Part shown: one piece after another, positions 1-6,972 of the stretch | Position numbering within the stretch: the stretch's first letter is position 1 | Layout of the letters: each line of letters starts with the position of its first letter | Source of the DNA: Bacteroidales bacterium | GTDB lineage: Bacteria > Bacteroidota > Bacteroidia > Bacteroidales > UBA932 | Assembly: GCA_016290835.1 (NCBI GenBank) | Contig: JAEEVG010000027.1 | Coordinates: 1-32,612 of the forward strand | Direction: 5' to 3' | Length of the DNA stretch: 32,612 nucleotides | Program-made: the position numbers and the translations under genes | The notes under the pieces: generated by a model | Seen by the model: only the letters and a program-made list of their open reading frames with translations | Databases searched by the model: none | What the model was told of the DNA's origin: nothing

Positions 1-2
1 AC

Positions 3-137
3 CACGTCCACCCGACCTTCAAGCCCGACGGCACGGAGATCGAAATCCAGTCGGCCATGCTCTCCGAGGACGGCCGCTCGATGAACATCTGCATCGTCAA
101 AATGCCGCAGGAACTCATCGACCGTTATAAGAAATAA
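3..137 (+). CDS. C-terminal fragment of an unidentified protein
   Basis: The window opens inside a gene. Reading from base 3 gives 44 codons ending in TAA at 135-137, with no internal stop. The visible tail contains HPTFKPDGTEIEIQS and ends in a basic LIDRYKK. The HPTFxPDG pattern recalls blades of TolB/WD40-like beta-propeller repeats, including oligogalacturonate-lyase-type proteins, but one blade is too little for a family call. A strong intrinsic terminator follows 13 bases downstream, so this is the last gene of its transcript. Function is not assigned. Confidence 0.6.
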   Translation, partial: HVHPTFKPDGTEIEIQSAMLSEDGRSMNICIVKMPQELIDRYKK

Positions 138-150
138 TCCTTCTTTCGCG

Positions 151-177
151 ATCCCCGGTTTTCGCCGGGGATTTTTT
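151..177 (+). terminator. Intrinsic terminator after the first partial gene
   Basis: A perfect 8-bp stem ATCCCCGG (151-158) / CCGGGGAT (165-172) with a 6-base loop is followed by a T run to 177. It separates the upstream partial gene from the flavin reductase gene. Confidence 0.9.
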
Positions 178-178
178 G

Positions 179-186
179 TATCTTTG
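179..186 (+). promoter_or_regulatory. Bacteroidota -7 box, TATCTTTG, for the flavin reductase gene
   Basis: TATCTTTG matches TAnnTTTG. No clear TTG lies at the -33 position, which falls in the preceding terminator hairpin. Transcription should begin around 190-195, at or next to the ATG at 195, so the upstream in-frame ATG at 186 would not be in the mRNA. Confidence 0.6.
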
Positions 187-194
187 TGGATGTT

Positions 195-755
195 ATGAAA
201 AAGAATATCGGTAAAGTGAATGCGTCCTTCCCGACCCCGGTCGTGGTCGTGGGCGCGATGGTGGACGGTAAGCCCAACTGGTTCGAGGTTGCCTGGACCG
301 GCATCGGCGATGCCGGCGTGGTGACCCTGAGCGTCACCCCGACCCACAAGACCTGCGACGGCATCCGTGCAGAAAAGAAACTCTCCGTCAACTTCCTGGA
401 CGAAGCCCTCGTCCCGCGTGCGGACTTCGTCGGAATCGTCAGCGGCAACAAGGTCGACAAGAGCGGCATCTTCGCTTGGAGCGCCGGTGAACTCGGCGCC
501 CCGCTCGTGGACGATGCCCCGGTCTCGATGGAGTGCTCGCTGCTCGATATCTACGATGCCAACGGCTGCTATCTGCTGATCTGCAAGGTGGAGCACACCT
601 GGGCCCGCGAAGAGCTGCTGGATGCCGAGGGCAGGCTCGACTTCGCCAAATACAAACCCGTGCTCTTCGAGCCCGGTTTCCGCTATGTACGCACCGGCGA
701 GGTGCTGGGCCCCTGCGCGGAGCCCGGCAAGGCGTTCGCTGCTTCCCGCAAATGA
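195..755 (+). CDS. Flavin reductase family (FMN-binding split barrel) protein
   Basis: This encodes 186 residues. The N-terminal TPVVVVGAMVDGKPN, the segment with TPTHKTCDGI and the downstream KLSVNFLDE fit the flavin reductase-like FMN-binding split-barrel family, whose members bind FMN and either reduce it with NAD(P)H or use it in small cytoplasmic oxidoreductases. The substrate cannot be read from the sequence. I chose ATG 195 rather than in-frame ATG 186 because the -7 box occupies 179-186. The stop overlaps the start of rsmG by three bases (ATGA), so the two genes are translationally coupled. A specific physiological role is not claimed. Confidence 0.85.
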   Translation: MKKNIGKVNASFPTPVVVVGAMVDGKPNWFEVAWTGIGDAGVVTLSVTPTHKTCDGIRAEKKLSVNFLDEALVPRADFVGIVSGNKVDKSGIFAWSAGELGAPLVDDAPVSMECSLLDIYDANGCYLLICKVEHTWAREELLDAEGRLDFAKYKPVLFEPGFRYVRTGEVLGPCAEPGKAFAASRK

Positions 756-1384
756 CACCCCGCGGCGAGGAACAATATGCCGGGATGATCGCGCTCTACC
801 GCGAGTGGAACGAGCGGATCAATGTCGTGTCCCGCAAGGACATCGACAACATCTACGCGCATCACATCCTCCATTCCCTCGCCATCGCCGAGTACCTGGA
901 CCGCTTCCACCCGGAAGGGTTTCAGGGCGCGGAAATCTTGGATTTAGGGACGGGCGGCGGCTTTCCGGGCATCCCCCTCGCGGTTGAATTCCCCCGGGCA
1001 CATTTCACCCTCTGCGACTCCATCGCCAAGAAGGTGCGGGTGGCGCAGGCGGTCGCGGACGGCCTGGGCCTGCAGAACGTGCAGTGCGTCGCGGCCCGCG
1101 CCGAATCCCTGCCCGGACCCTTCGACTGGGTGGTCTCCCGCGCCGTCACCTCCCTGGACAAATTCTACCCCTGGGTGAAGGGCAAATTCCGCCGCGGCAT
1201 CCTCTGCCTCAAGGGGGGCGACGTGCTGGAGGAAGTCTCCCAGCTGGTCCGCCGGTGCCAGGTCAAACCCGGGGCCGTACGGCTCTGGCGCATCGATGAA
1301 TGGCTGAAAGATGAATATTTTGCAGAAAAATTTGTAATTGAAATCGGAAAAGATTACCTTTGCCCTCCCAAATCTGAAAATTAA
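752..1384 (+). CDS. rsmG: 16S rRNA (guanine527-N7)-methyltransferase RsmG
   Basis: This 210-residue protein is the family's usual length. RsmG methylates N7 of G527 in 16S rRNA using S-adenosylmethionine. The class I methyltransferase motif I is visible as [15 protein letters not shown] near residues 68-82, preceded by the family-typical [15 protein letters not shown] and [10 protein letters not shown]. The later segment [11 protein letters not shown] corresponds to the conserved VxRA region. The frame is open upstream to 533, but ATG 752 gives the proper N-terminus and overlaps the preceding stop. The 3' end carries the rpmH promoter. Confidence 0.95.
   Translation: MTPRGEEQYAGMIALYREWNERINVVSRKDIDNIYAHHILHSLAIAEYLDRFHPEGFQGAEILDLGTGGGFPGIPLAVEFPRAHFTLCDSIAKKVRVAQAVADGLGLQNVQCVAARAESLPGPFDWVVSRAVTSLDKFYPWVKGKFRRGILCLKGGDVLEEVSQLVRRCQVKPGAVRLWRIDEWLKDEYFAEKFVIEIGKDYLCPPKSEN
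1331..1362 (+). promoter_or_regulatory. Full -33/-7 promoter of rpmH inside the rsmG 3' end
   Basis: TTTG at 1331-1334, a 20-base spacer, then TACCTTTG at 1355-1362. This matches the Bacteroidota housekeeping promoter. It lies in the last codons of rsmG and drives rpmH with a leader of roughly 25-30 bases. Confidence 0.8.
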
Positions 1385-1395
1385 AAATAGAAGAT

Positions 1396-1548
1396 ATGAA
1401 AAGGACTTATCAACCCTCCAATCGCAAGCGTGTCAACAAGCACGGTTTTCGCGAGCGTATGAGCACGCCGAACGGCCGCCGGGTTCTTGCTTCCCGCCGC
1501 GCCCACGGTCGCAAGAAGTTGACCGTCTCTTCCGAGGATCGCTGGTAA
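1396..1548 (+). CDS. rpmH: 50S ribosomal protein L34
   Basis: This encodes 50 residues, very basic, starting [22 protein letters not shown] and containing [19 protein letters not shown], the hallmark of bacterial L34. L34 is a small component of the large ribosomal subunit. It has its own promoter within rsmG and a strong hairpin after the stop, so it is probably a monocistronic transcript. In many bacteria rpmH is followed by rnpA; here the next gene is alr, and no rnpA was seen in the window. Confidence 0.97.
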   Translation: MKRTYQPSNRKRVNKHGFRERMSTPNGRRVLASRRAHGRKKLTVSSEDRW

Positions 1549-1563
1549 TCAGATCCTTAGCGG

Positions 1564-1604
1564 AACAAAGATGTCGGACCTGCTGGCCCGACATCTTTGT
1601 TTAT
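1564..1604 (+). terminator. Terminator hairpin after rpmH
   Basis: A perfect 14-bp stem AACAAAGATGTCGG (1564-1577) / CCGACATCTTTGTT (1588-1601) with a 10-base loop starts 16 bases after the rpmH stop. The T tract is short and interrupted (TTTGTTTATT), but the very stable stem and its position support termination. Confidence 0.8.
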
Positions 1605-1611
1605 TCGGAGA

Positions 1612-1642
1612 TTGCCCCCTTCCGGAAAAAATAGTATATTTG
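1612..1642 (+). promoter_or_regulatory. -33/-7 promoter of alr
   Basis: TTG at 1612-1614, a 20-base spacer and TATATTTG at 1635-1642. Only eight bases separate the -7 box from the alr ATG at 1651, so the transcript is expected to be leaderless or nearly so. Confidence 0.75.
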
Positions 1643-1650
1643 TAAGTTGT

Positions 1651-2766
1651 ATGCATAGAGGAGAGAACGACTTTTCGCGTCTGGAGCTGCGCCTGCCCGC
1701 CTGCCGGAGCAACTACCGCTACTTCCGCGGCCTGCTCAAGCCGGCCACGAAACTGCTCGTGCTCGTCAAAGCCAACGCCTACGGCCACGGCGCCGTGGAA
1801 TTCGCCACGATGATGCAGCAGGAAGGCGCCGACTATCTGGCGGTCGCCCTCCCCGTCGAGGGCATCGAACTGAGGCGCAACGGTATCTCCCTGCCCATCC
1901 TGGTCCTCACCGCGGGCACCGACTTCTTCCCCGAGATCATCGACAACCGCCTCGAGCCCGGCATCCCCAACCTCTACACCCTCTCCGCCCTGTGCAAAGA
2001 ACTCCGCGCGCGGGGCCTGCGCGACTTCCCGGTCCACATCAAACTGGACACGGGCATGCACCGCCTGGGCTTCATGACCGGGGAAGTGCCGGCGCTGATC
2101 GCTTTCCTCCGGGAGCATCCGGAGGTCCGCGTGAAGTCGGTCTATTCGCACCTCGCGGCCGCCGAGGATCCCGCCGAGGATGCCTTCACCCTGGGCCAGA
2201 TCGCGATGTTCGAGCAGAACGCGCAGGCCCTCACCGACACCCTCGGCTACAAACCGATGTGGCACATCCTCAACTCCGCCGGCATCGAGCGCTTCCCGCA
2301 ATACCAACACGACATGGTCCGCCTGGGCATCGGCATCTACGGGATCAGCGCCCTGCCGGGCGTACAGCTCGCCCCGGTGGCCTCGCTTAAGGTCAAGGTC
2401 CTGCAGGTCAAGACCCTGGGACCGGGCGACGGGACCATCGGCTACGGCCGCCACGGCCACGTGGCCCCGGAAGGGACCACTATCGCCACCATCCCCGTGG
2501 GCTATGCCGACGGACTGGACCGCCATTTCGGCTGCGGCGCGGCCTCCTTCAGCGTCCGCGGCCGCCGCGCCCCCACGATCGGCAACATCTGCATGGATAT
2601 GTGCATGATCGACGTCACCGGCATCCCCGTGGAAGTGGGCGACACGGTAACCATCTTCGGCGAGGACCCGACCGTGGGCGAACTCGCCGGCATCCTCGGG
2701 ACCATTCCCTATGAGATTCTGACCTCGGTGCCCCGCCGCATCGAGCGGATCATCCTGCGCAAGTAA
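1651..2766 (+). CDS. alr: Alanine racemase
   Basis: This 371-residue PLP enzyme interconverts L- and D-alanine for peptidoglycan. The PLP lysine is K40 in VKANAYGHG, and the catalytic tyrosine is Y265 in IGYGRHG. HIKLDTGMHRLGF (about 129-141) and the C-terminal GNICMDMCMIDVT are also typical. An upstream in-frame start at 1597 would lie in the rpmH terminator and ahead of the promoter, so ATG 1651 is chosen. Many Bacteroidota carry this domain as the C-terminal half of a MurF-Alr fusion; here it stands alone. The peptidase gene follows after a 12-base gap and is probably co-transcribed. Confidence 0.95.
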   Translation: MHRGENDFSRLELRLPACRSNYRYFRGLLKPATKLLVLVKANAYGHGAVEFATMMQQEGADYLAVALPVEGIELRRNGISLPILVLTAGTDFFPEIIDNRLEPGIPNLYTLSALCKELRARGLRDFPVHIKLDTGMHRLGFMTGEVPALIAFLREHPEVRVKSVYSHLAAAEDPAEDAFTLGQIAMFEQNAQALTDTLGYKPMWHILNSAGIERFPQYQHDMVRLGIGIYGISALPGVQLAPVASLKVKVLQVKTLGPGDGTIGYGRHGHVAPEGTTIATIPVGYADGLDRHFGCGAASFSVRGRRAPTIGNICMDMCMIDVTGIPVEVGDTVTIFGEDPTVGELAGILGTIPYEILTSVPRRIERIILRK

Positions 2767-2778
2767 TTGATACGCTAT

Positions 2779-4149
2779 ATGAAAAGAACGATCCTTCTCC
2801 TCGCGCTCGCGCTTCTCGGCGTCGGCGCCTCCGCCCAGCCGAAGGGCAGCATCACCCCGCAGATGCTTGACGAGATCAAGCAAGGCTACGCCGGCACCGC
2901 GGCCGACAAGGCCATCCGCAACGCCCTCAACACCACCTCCATCACGGTCCTGTCCGCCAATGCGGAGAATGCCGCGATGATCGACACGAACTTCTCCGAC
3001 CGCGTCAAGACCTGGGGCATCACCGACCAGAAGTCCTCCGGCCGCTGCTGGCTCTTCACGGGTCTGAACGTGCTCCGCGCCGCGGCTTCCGAGAAGCACG
3101 GCCTGGGCAATTTCCAGTTCTCCCAGAACTTCAACTTCTTCTACGACATGCTCGAGAAGGCCAACCTGTTCCTGCAGGCCGTGATCGACACCCGCGACAA
3201 GAGTTTCGACGACCGGGAGGTGGACTGGCTGTTCAGCAACCCCATCAGCGACGGCGGCACCTTCGCAGGCGTGGCCAACCTCGTGACGAAATACGGCGTG
3301 GTCCCCGCGAACGTGATGCCCGAGAGCCTCTCGGCCAACAGCACCTCCGCGATGGCCTCCCAGCTCAAGACCCTGCTCCGCCGCGACGGACTCCGCCTGC
3401 GCGAGACCCCGGCGGGCGTGAAGGCCAAGGACCTCCCCGCCTATCTGGAGAAGCAGAAGGTCGAGATGCTCAAGGATGTCTACCACGTGCTCGGCCTCTG
3501 CCTGGGCATCCCGCCGGAGGAGTTCACCTGGAAGGGCAAGACCTACACCCCGAAGTCCTTCTACCAGGAGCTGCTCGGCTATGACCTCGAGGGCGGCTAT
3601 GTGATGCTGATGAACGATCCCCTGCGCGAGTACGGCAAGGTCTATGAGATCGAGTACGACCGCCACCTCTACGACGGGCAGAACTGGGTCTATGTCAATC
3701 TCCCCGTGGAGCGCATCAAGGAGATGGCCATCGCCTCCATCAAGGCCGGCAAGGCCATGTATTTCTCCTGCGACGTGGGCAAATTCCTCGACCGGACCAA
3801 GGGTGTGGCCGACCTGCGCAACTTCGACTATGAGTCCCTGCTCGGCGTGAATCTGTCGATGAACAAGCGGGAACGGGTGATGACCCACGCCAGCGGTTCT
3901 TCCCACGCGATGACCCTCATCGCCGTGGACCTCAAGGACGGCGTGCCGCAGAAATGGATGGTCGAGAACAGCTGGGGCGCCGCCTCCGGCTACCAGGGCA
4001 ATATCATCATGACCGACGAGTGGTTCAACGAGTACATGTTCCGCCTCGTGGTGGAGAAGCAGTTCGTGCCCGCCGACGTGATGAAGATGCTCGAGCAGAA
4101 GCCCATCATGCTCCCGGCCTGGGACCCGATGTTCCTCGGCGAGGAATAG
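2779..4149 (+). CDS. Exported C1B (bleomycin hydrolase/aminopeptidase C-like) cysteine peptidase
   Basis: This encodes 456 residues. An N-terminal signal peptide is visible (MKRTILLLALALLGVGASAQ, likely cut after about residue 19), so the enzyme probably acts in the periplasm or envelope, unlike the classical cytoplasmic bleomycin hydrolase. The papain-fold triad is present: C90 in DQKSSGRCW, H376 in GSSHAMT and N397 in VENSWG. The family cleaves N-terminal residues from peptides. Start ATG 2779 begins the signal peptide directly; the upstream TTG at 2767 is less likely. It lies between alr and a lipoprotein gene on the same strand with short gaps, suggesting one operon. The substrate is not known from sequence. 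Confidence 0.92.
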   Translation: MKRTILLLALALLGVGASAQPKGSITPQMLDEIKQGYAGTAADKAIRNALNTTSITVLSANAENAAMIDTNFSDRVKTWGITDQKSSGRCWLFTGLNVLRAAASEKHGLGNFQFSQNFNFFYDMLEKANLFLQAVIDTRDKSFDDREVDWLFSNPISDGGTFAGVANLVTKYGVVPANVMPESLSANSTSAMASQLKTLLRRDGLRLRETPAGVKAKDLPAYLEKQKVEMLKDVYHVLGLCLGIPPEEFTWKGKTYTPKSFYQELLGYDLEGGYVMLMNDPLREYGKVYEIEYDRHLYDGQNWVYVNLPVERIKEMAIASIKAGKAMYFSCDVGKFLDRTKGVADLRNFDYESLLGVNLSMNKRERVMTHASGSSHAMTLIAVDLKDGVPQKWMVENSWGAASGYQGNIIMTDEWFNEYMFRLVVEKQFVPADVMKMLEQKPIMLPAWDPMFLGEE

Positions 4150-4159
4150 GGGAGTCCCT

Positions 4160-4963
4160 ATGAAAAAACGCATTTTCATCCTTCTCCTGGCCGTCGTGGC
4201 CATCCTGGCGGCCGGATGTTTCATGCTCAGGCGGCAATCCGACACCCCGTCATCCGGGGAGGGTGAACCCGTCGCGAGCGAATCCTACAATCCCGGGATG
4301 GGGGAGGCCGTCGAGGTCGAAACGCAGTGTCCGGAGGTGTCCGGACTCTGTCTTTCGCCCCGTGGCGGAGGTCTGCTGGCCGCCTCGGACGAGGACGGCG
4401 TGTACCACATCAACTGGACCGGAGAGACCGAACCGTTCTATGTGGAGAAGGGTTGGCTCGACTGCGAGGGCGTCACGATGGACCCTGCGACCAAGGATGT
4501 CTATTACATCGTCGAGGGGCGGCAGGAAGTCCGCCGCCTGAAGGCGCCGGACTATCAGGATCCCGAACTGATCTGCGTGATCAACGATGTCGGATTCCAC
4601 ACCAACAGCGGCTTGGAGGGCATTACCTGGTACAAGGACGGCACCCTGCTGCTGGGCAACCAGAAGCATCCCAGCCAGCTGATCCGCTATTCCCTTTCGG
4701 AGGGGATCACGGGCCGCTGGGAGACCGAAACCTCGGAGATTGCCGACCTGTGCTACGATCCGGTGCGGGATGTGCTGTGGATTGCCGACAGCGACCGGCA
4801 CACCATCAACCTCTGCACCCTGGAGGGGCAGATCCGCCGCTCCTATCCCATGCCCTTCATCGACAACGGCGAGGGCCTGTACGTGGACCACGAGCACGGA
4901 TGCATCTGGATCGGGGACGACACGAGTTCCAAGCTCTACCGCATCCCGTTCGACAATCTGTAG
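4160..4963 (+). CDS. SdiA-regulated-domain-like lipoprotein
   Basis: This encodes 267 residues. The N-terminus is a lipoprotein signal with lipobox LAAGC and acceptor Cys20, so the protein should be membrane-anchored in the envelope. The rest resembles the SdiA-regulated (YjiK-like) beta-propeller family: EVSGLCLSP, DCEGVTMDP, NSGLEGITW, EIADLCYDP and NGEGLYVD mark repeated blades built around acidic-glycine turns. These domains often bind divalent cations, but biochemical roles are poorly known. It follows the peptidase by 10 bases and is probably the last gene of the alr operon. It ends 16 bases from the convergent minus-strand gene. Confidence 0.8.
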   Translation: MKKRIFILLLAVVAILAAGCFMLRRQSDTPSSGEGEPVASESYNPGMGEAVEVETQCPEVSGLCLSPRGGGLLAASDEDGVYHINWTGETEPFYVEKGWLDCEGVTMDPATKDVYYIVEGRQEVRRLKAPDYQDPELICVINDVGFHTNSGLEGITWYKDGTLLLGNQKHPSQLIRYSLSEGITGRWETETSEIADLCYDPVRDVLWIADSDRHTINLCTLEGQIRRSYPMPFIDNGEGLYVDHEHGCIWIGDDTSSKLYRIPFDNL

Positions 4964-4979
4964 CCGTTCACTCCGGACT

Positions 4980-6908
4980 TCAGCGTAGTTTCAAGAATAC
5001 TTCGATGGCCTGGTATTCCGCCATGCCGAGGCTGTCGTAATGCCGGGCGGTGCTCTGGGTGCGCTCTTCGGCGCGCTGCCAGAATTCCCGCGGGTCTTCC
5101 CCCGGGAACGGGACGATGTCCTTCTGCGACAGGTGGCGGAAAATGGCGTGGCGCTTCTTCACCACCTCGTCCGGACTGATCGGGACGGCCATGTCCACGC
5201 GTCCGATCTCCCACTCCATCCAGGCACCCCGGTAGAGCCAGATGTGGGTGTCCTCGATCCAGCTTTCCCCTTCGGCTTCCAGCTGCGAGACCGCTTTCAG
5301 GGCCGCCTCGGTGCATACGCGGTGTGTGCCGTGCGGGTCGGCGAGGTCGCCGGCCATGAAAATCATCTGCGGCCGGAGATCCCGGACCAGATCCTTGATG
5401 ATATCCACGTCCACCTGCGTGCGCGGAAGTTTCTTGATGCCGCCGGACTCGTAGAAGGGCAGGTTGAGGAAGTGCGCGTGCGTATCCGGGTCCAACCCGA
5501 TGGAGCGGACGGCTGCGCGGGCCTCGCTGCGGCGGATGGCCGCCTTGATCTCCAGCAGTTCGCGCGGCTCGCCCTCGCCCGGGACTTTGGCGTTCACCAG
5601 GGAGCGGACCGCTTCGAAACGGTCGGCGAGGCCCAGCTGGAAGGCGGCGTCGAAGTGCTGCAGCACCACGTCGTCGTGGACGGCCACGTCCCCGGAAGTC
5701 TCGTAGGCGACGTGGACGTCATGCCCCTGGGAAACGAGCCGGATGAAGGTGCCGCCCATCGAGATCACGTCGTCGTCCGGATGCGGAGAGAAGATCAGCA
5801 CCGTCTTGGGATAGGGGGTGGCGGGGACGGGACGGGTGCTGTCGTCGGCGCCCGGTTTGCCGCCCGGCCAGCCGGTGATGGTATGTTGGAGGTCGTTGAA
5901 GACGTCGATATTGATGCGGTCGTAGGGGCCGTAGAGCTCCAGCAGTTCGCCCAGCGAATTCTCCAGGTAGTCCTGGTGGGTGAGTTTGAGGATGGGCTTG
6001 CCGACGGTTCCGCACAGCCACACGACGGCTTTGCGGATGAGTTTCGGGGTCCAGTCGCAGGGGCCGACCAGCCACGGGGCAACCACGCGGGTCAGCAGGC
6101 TGCCCGCGGTCTCGTCCGCGAAGAAGCGGATGTGGTCGTGGTGCTGCAGCAGCGATGCCGGGCAGGACGGGCTCATTTCCCCCTCGACGACGGCCTTGAC
6201 GGCCCGGGTCTTGCTCTCGCCCCAGGCCATCAGGACGATGCGTTTCGCGCTGAGCATCGTGCCGATGCCCATCGTGATGGCACTCTGCGGGGTGAGGGCG
6301 AGATCATTGCCGAAATGGGGGGCCTGGCGCTTGCGACTGCCGTAGGACAGGCGCACGGTCCGGGTGCGGGTCTTCTCGTTGCTGCCGGCCTCGTTGAAAC
6401 CCACCTGTCCCTCTTCGCCGATGCCGATCACCAGCAGGTCCAGCCCCCGCGCCATCTTGTCGAACTCGGCGCAGTAGCGGGAGACTTCTTCCTGGGGGAG
6501 GGTCCCGTCGGGGATGTGGATGTTCTCGGGAAGGATGTCCACCCGGTCCAGCAGGGCCTCGTGCAGCCGGTGATTGCGGCTTTGGGACCCGTCGGCGGAA
6601 GCGGGATAGTATTCGTCGATGGAGACGACCTCCACCTGCTTGAAAGAGACTTCCCCGGCCTGGTAGCGGCGCGCGAGCTCTTCGTAAAGCAGCGTGGGCG
6701 TGGATCCGGTCGTGAGCCCCAGGCGGAAGAGGCATCCCGCTTCGCAACCCCGGATTGCCTCGACGATGAGGTCCGCCACGGCGACGGAGGCGGGGAGGGC
6801 CTCGGGATAGAGGTCGGTCCAGATTTTCTCGTAGTTGTGGAGGATGCCGCCCGGGAGGTTTTTCTCGATCAGGCCGCCTTCATAGGGGAGGGTGAATTTT
6901 TTGTTCAT
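4980..6908 (-). CDS. NagB-like (glucosamine-6-phosphate deaminase-like) and PIG-L deacetylase fusion
   Basis: This 642-residue protein has two domains. Residues about 25-290 resemble glucosamine-6-phosphate deaminase: sugar-phosphate loop GLTTGSTP at 64-71 and VVSIDEYYP with D98. Residues about 365-642 are a PIG-L/LmbE-type zinc deacetylase with SPHPDDD (H376, D379) and the third ligand region DPHGTHR (H526, H529). Members of this fusion are usually annotated as NagB in Bacteroidales. The deaminase motif here reads GIGEEGQVGFNE, so residues aligned with E. coli NagB D141 and H143 are E166 and Q168, while E148 is kept as E173. Deamination may therefore be altered or lost. It is monocistronic and divergent from addB. 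Confidence 0.88.
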   Translation of the reverse strand: MNKKFTLPYEGGLIEKNLPGGILHNYEKIWTDLYPEALPASVAVADLIVEAIRGCEAGCLFRLGLTTGSTPTLLYEELARRYQAGEVSFKQVEVVSIDEYYPASADGSQSRNHRLHEALLDRVDILPENIHIPDGTLPQEEVSRYCAEFDKMARGLDLLVIGIGEEGQVGFNEAGSNEKTRTRTVRLSYGSRKRQAPHFGNDLALTPQSAITMGIGTMLSAKRIVLMAWGESKTRAVKAVVEGEMSPSCPASLLQHHDHIRFFADETAGSLLTRVVAPWLVGPCDWTPKLIRKAVVWLCGTVGKPILKLTHQDYLENSLGELLELYGPYDRINIDVFNDLQHTITGWPGGKPGADDSTRPVPATPYPKTVLIFSPHPDDDVISMGGTFIRLVSQGHDVHVAYETSGDVAVHDDVVLQHFDAAFQLGLADRFEAVRSLVNAKVPGEGEPRELLEIKAAIRRSEARAAVRSIGLDPDTHAHFLNLPFYESGGIKKLPRTQVDVDIIKDLVRDLRPQMIFMAGDLADPHGTHRVCTEAALKAVSQLEAEGESWIEDTHIWLYRGAWMEWEIGRVDMAVPISPDEVVKKRHAIFRHLSQKDIVPFPGEDPREFWQRAEERTQSTARHYDSLGMAEYQAIEVFLKLR

Positions 6909-6928
6909 AACGGGACGCTCTTCTGAGA

Positions 6929-6936
6929 CAAAGATA
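6929..6936 (-). promoter_or_regulatory. -7 box of the NagB/PIG-L gene
   Basis: On the minus strand this reads TATCTTTG, 20 bases before the start codon at 6908. A matching -33 TTG was not seen. It forms a compact divergent promoter region with the addB -7 box at 6959-6966. Confidence 0.6.
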
Positions 6937-6958
6937 GTAATAAGATATGCAATTTTCG

Positions 6959-6966
6959 TATCTTTG
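6959..6966 (+). promoter_or_regulatory. -7 box of addB
   Basis: TATCTTTG ends only six bases before the addB ATG at 6973, predicting a leaderless or near-leaderless transcript. No clear -33 TTG is present at the expected spacing. Confidence 0.6.
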
Positions 6967-6972
6967 TTAGGT

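Noticed and set aside
533-751. An N-terminal extension of RsmG
   Set aside because: It is out of frame within the flavin reductase gene and makes a Cys/Arg-rich peptide; RsmG homology begins at ATG 752.
1549-4245. An 898-codon open frame on the minus strand opposite alr and the peptidase gene
   Set aside because: Its composition (His/Asp/Glu/Val/Gly-rich, no domain) is typical of antisense frames in GC-rich genes; the plus-strand genes have complete family motifs.
5040-6926. A 628-codon plus-strand open frame opposite the NagB/PIG-L gene
   Set aside because: An antisense shadow of a GC-rich gene, lacking any motif or promoter; it would also run over the NagB promoter.
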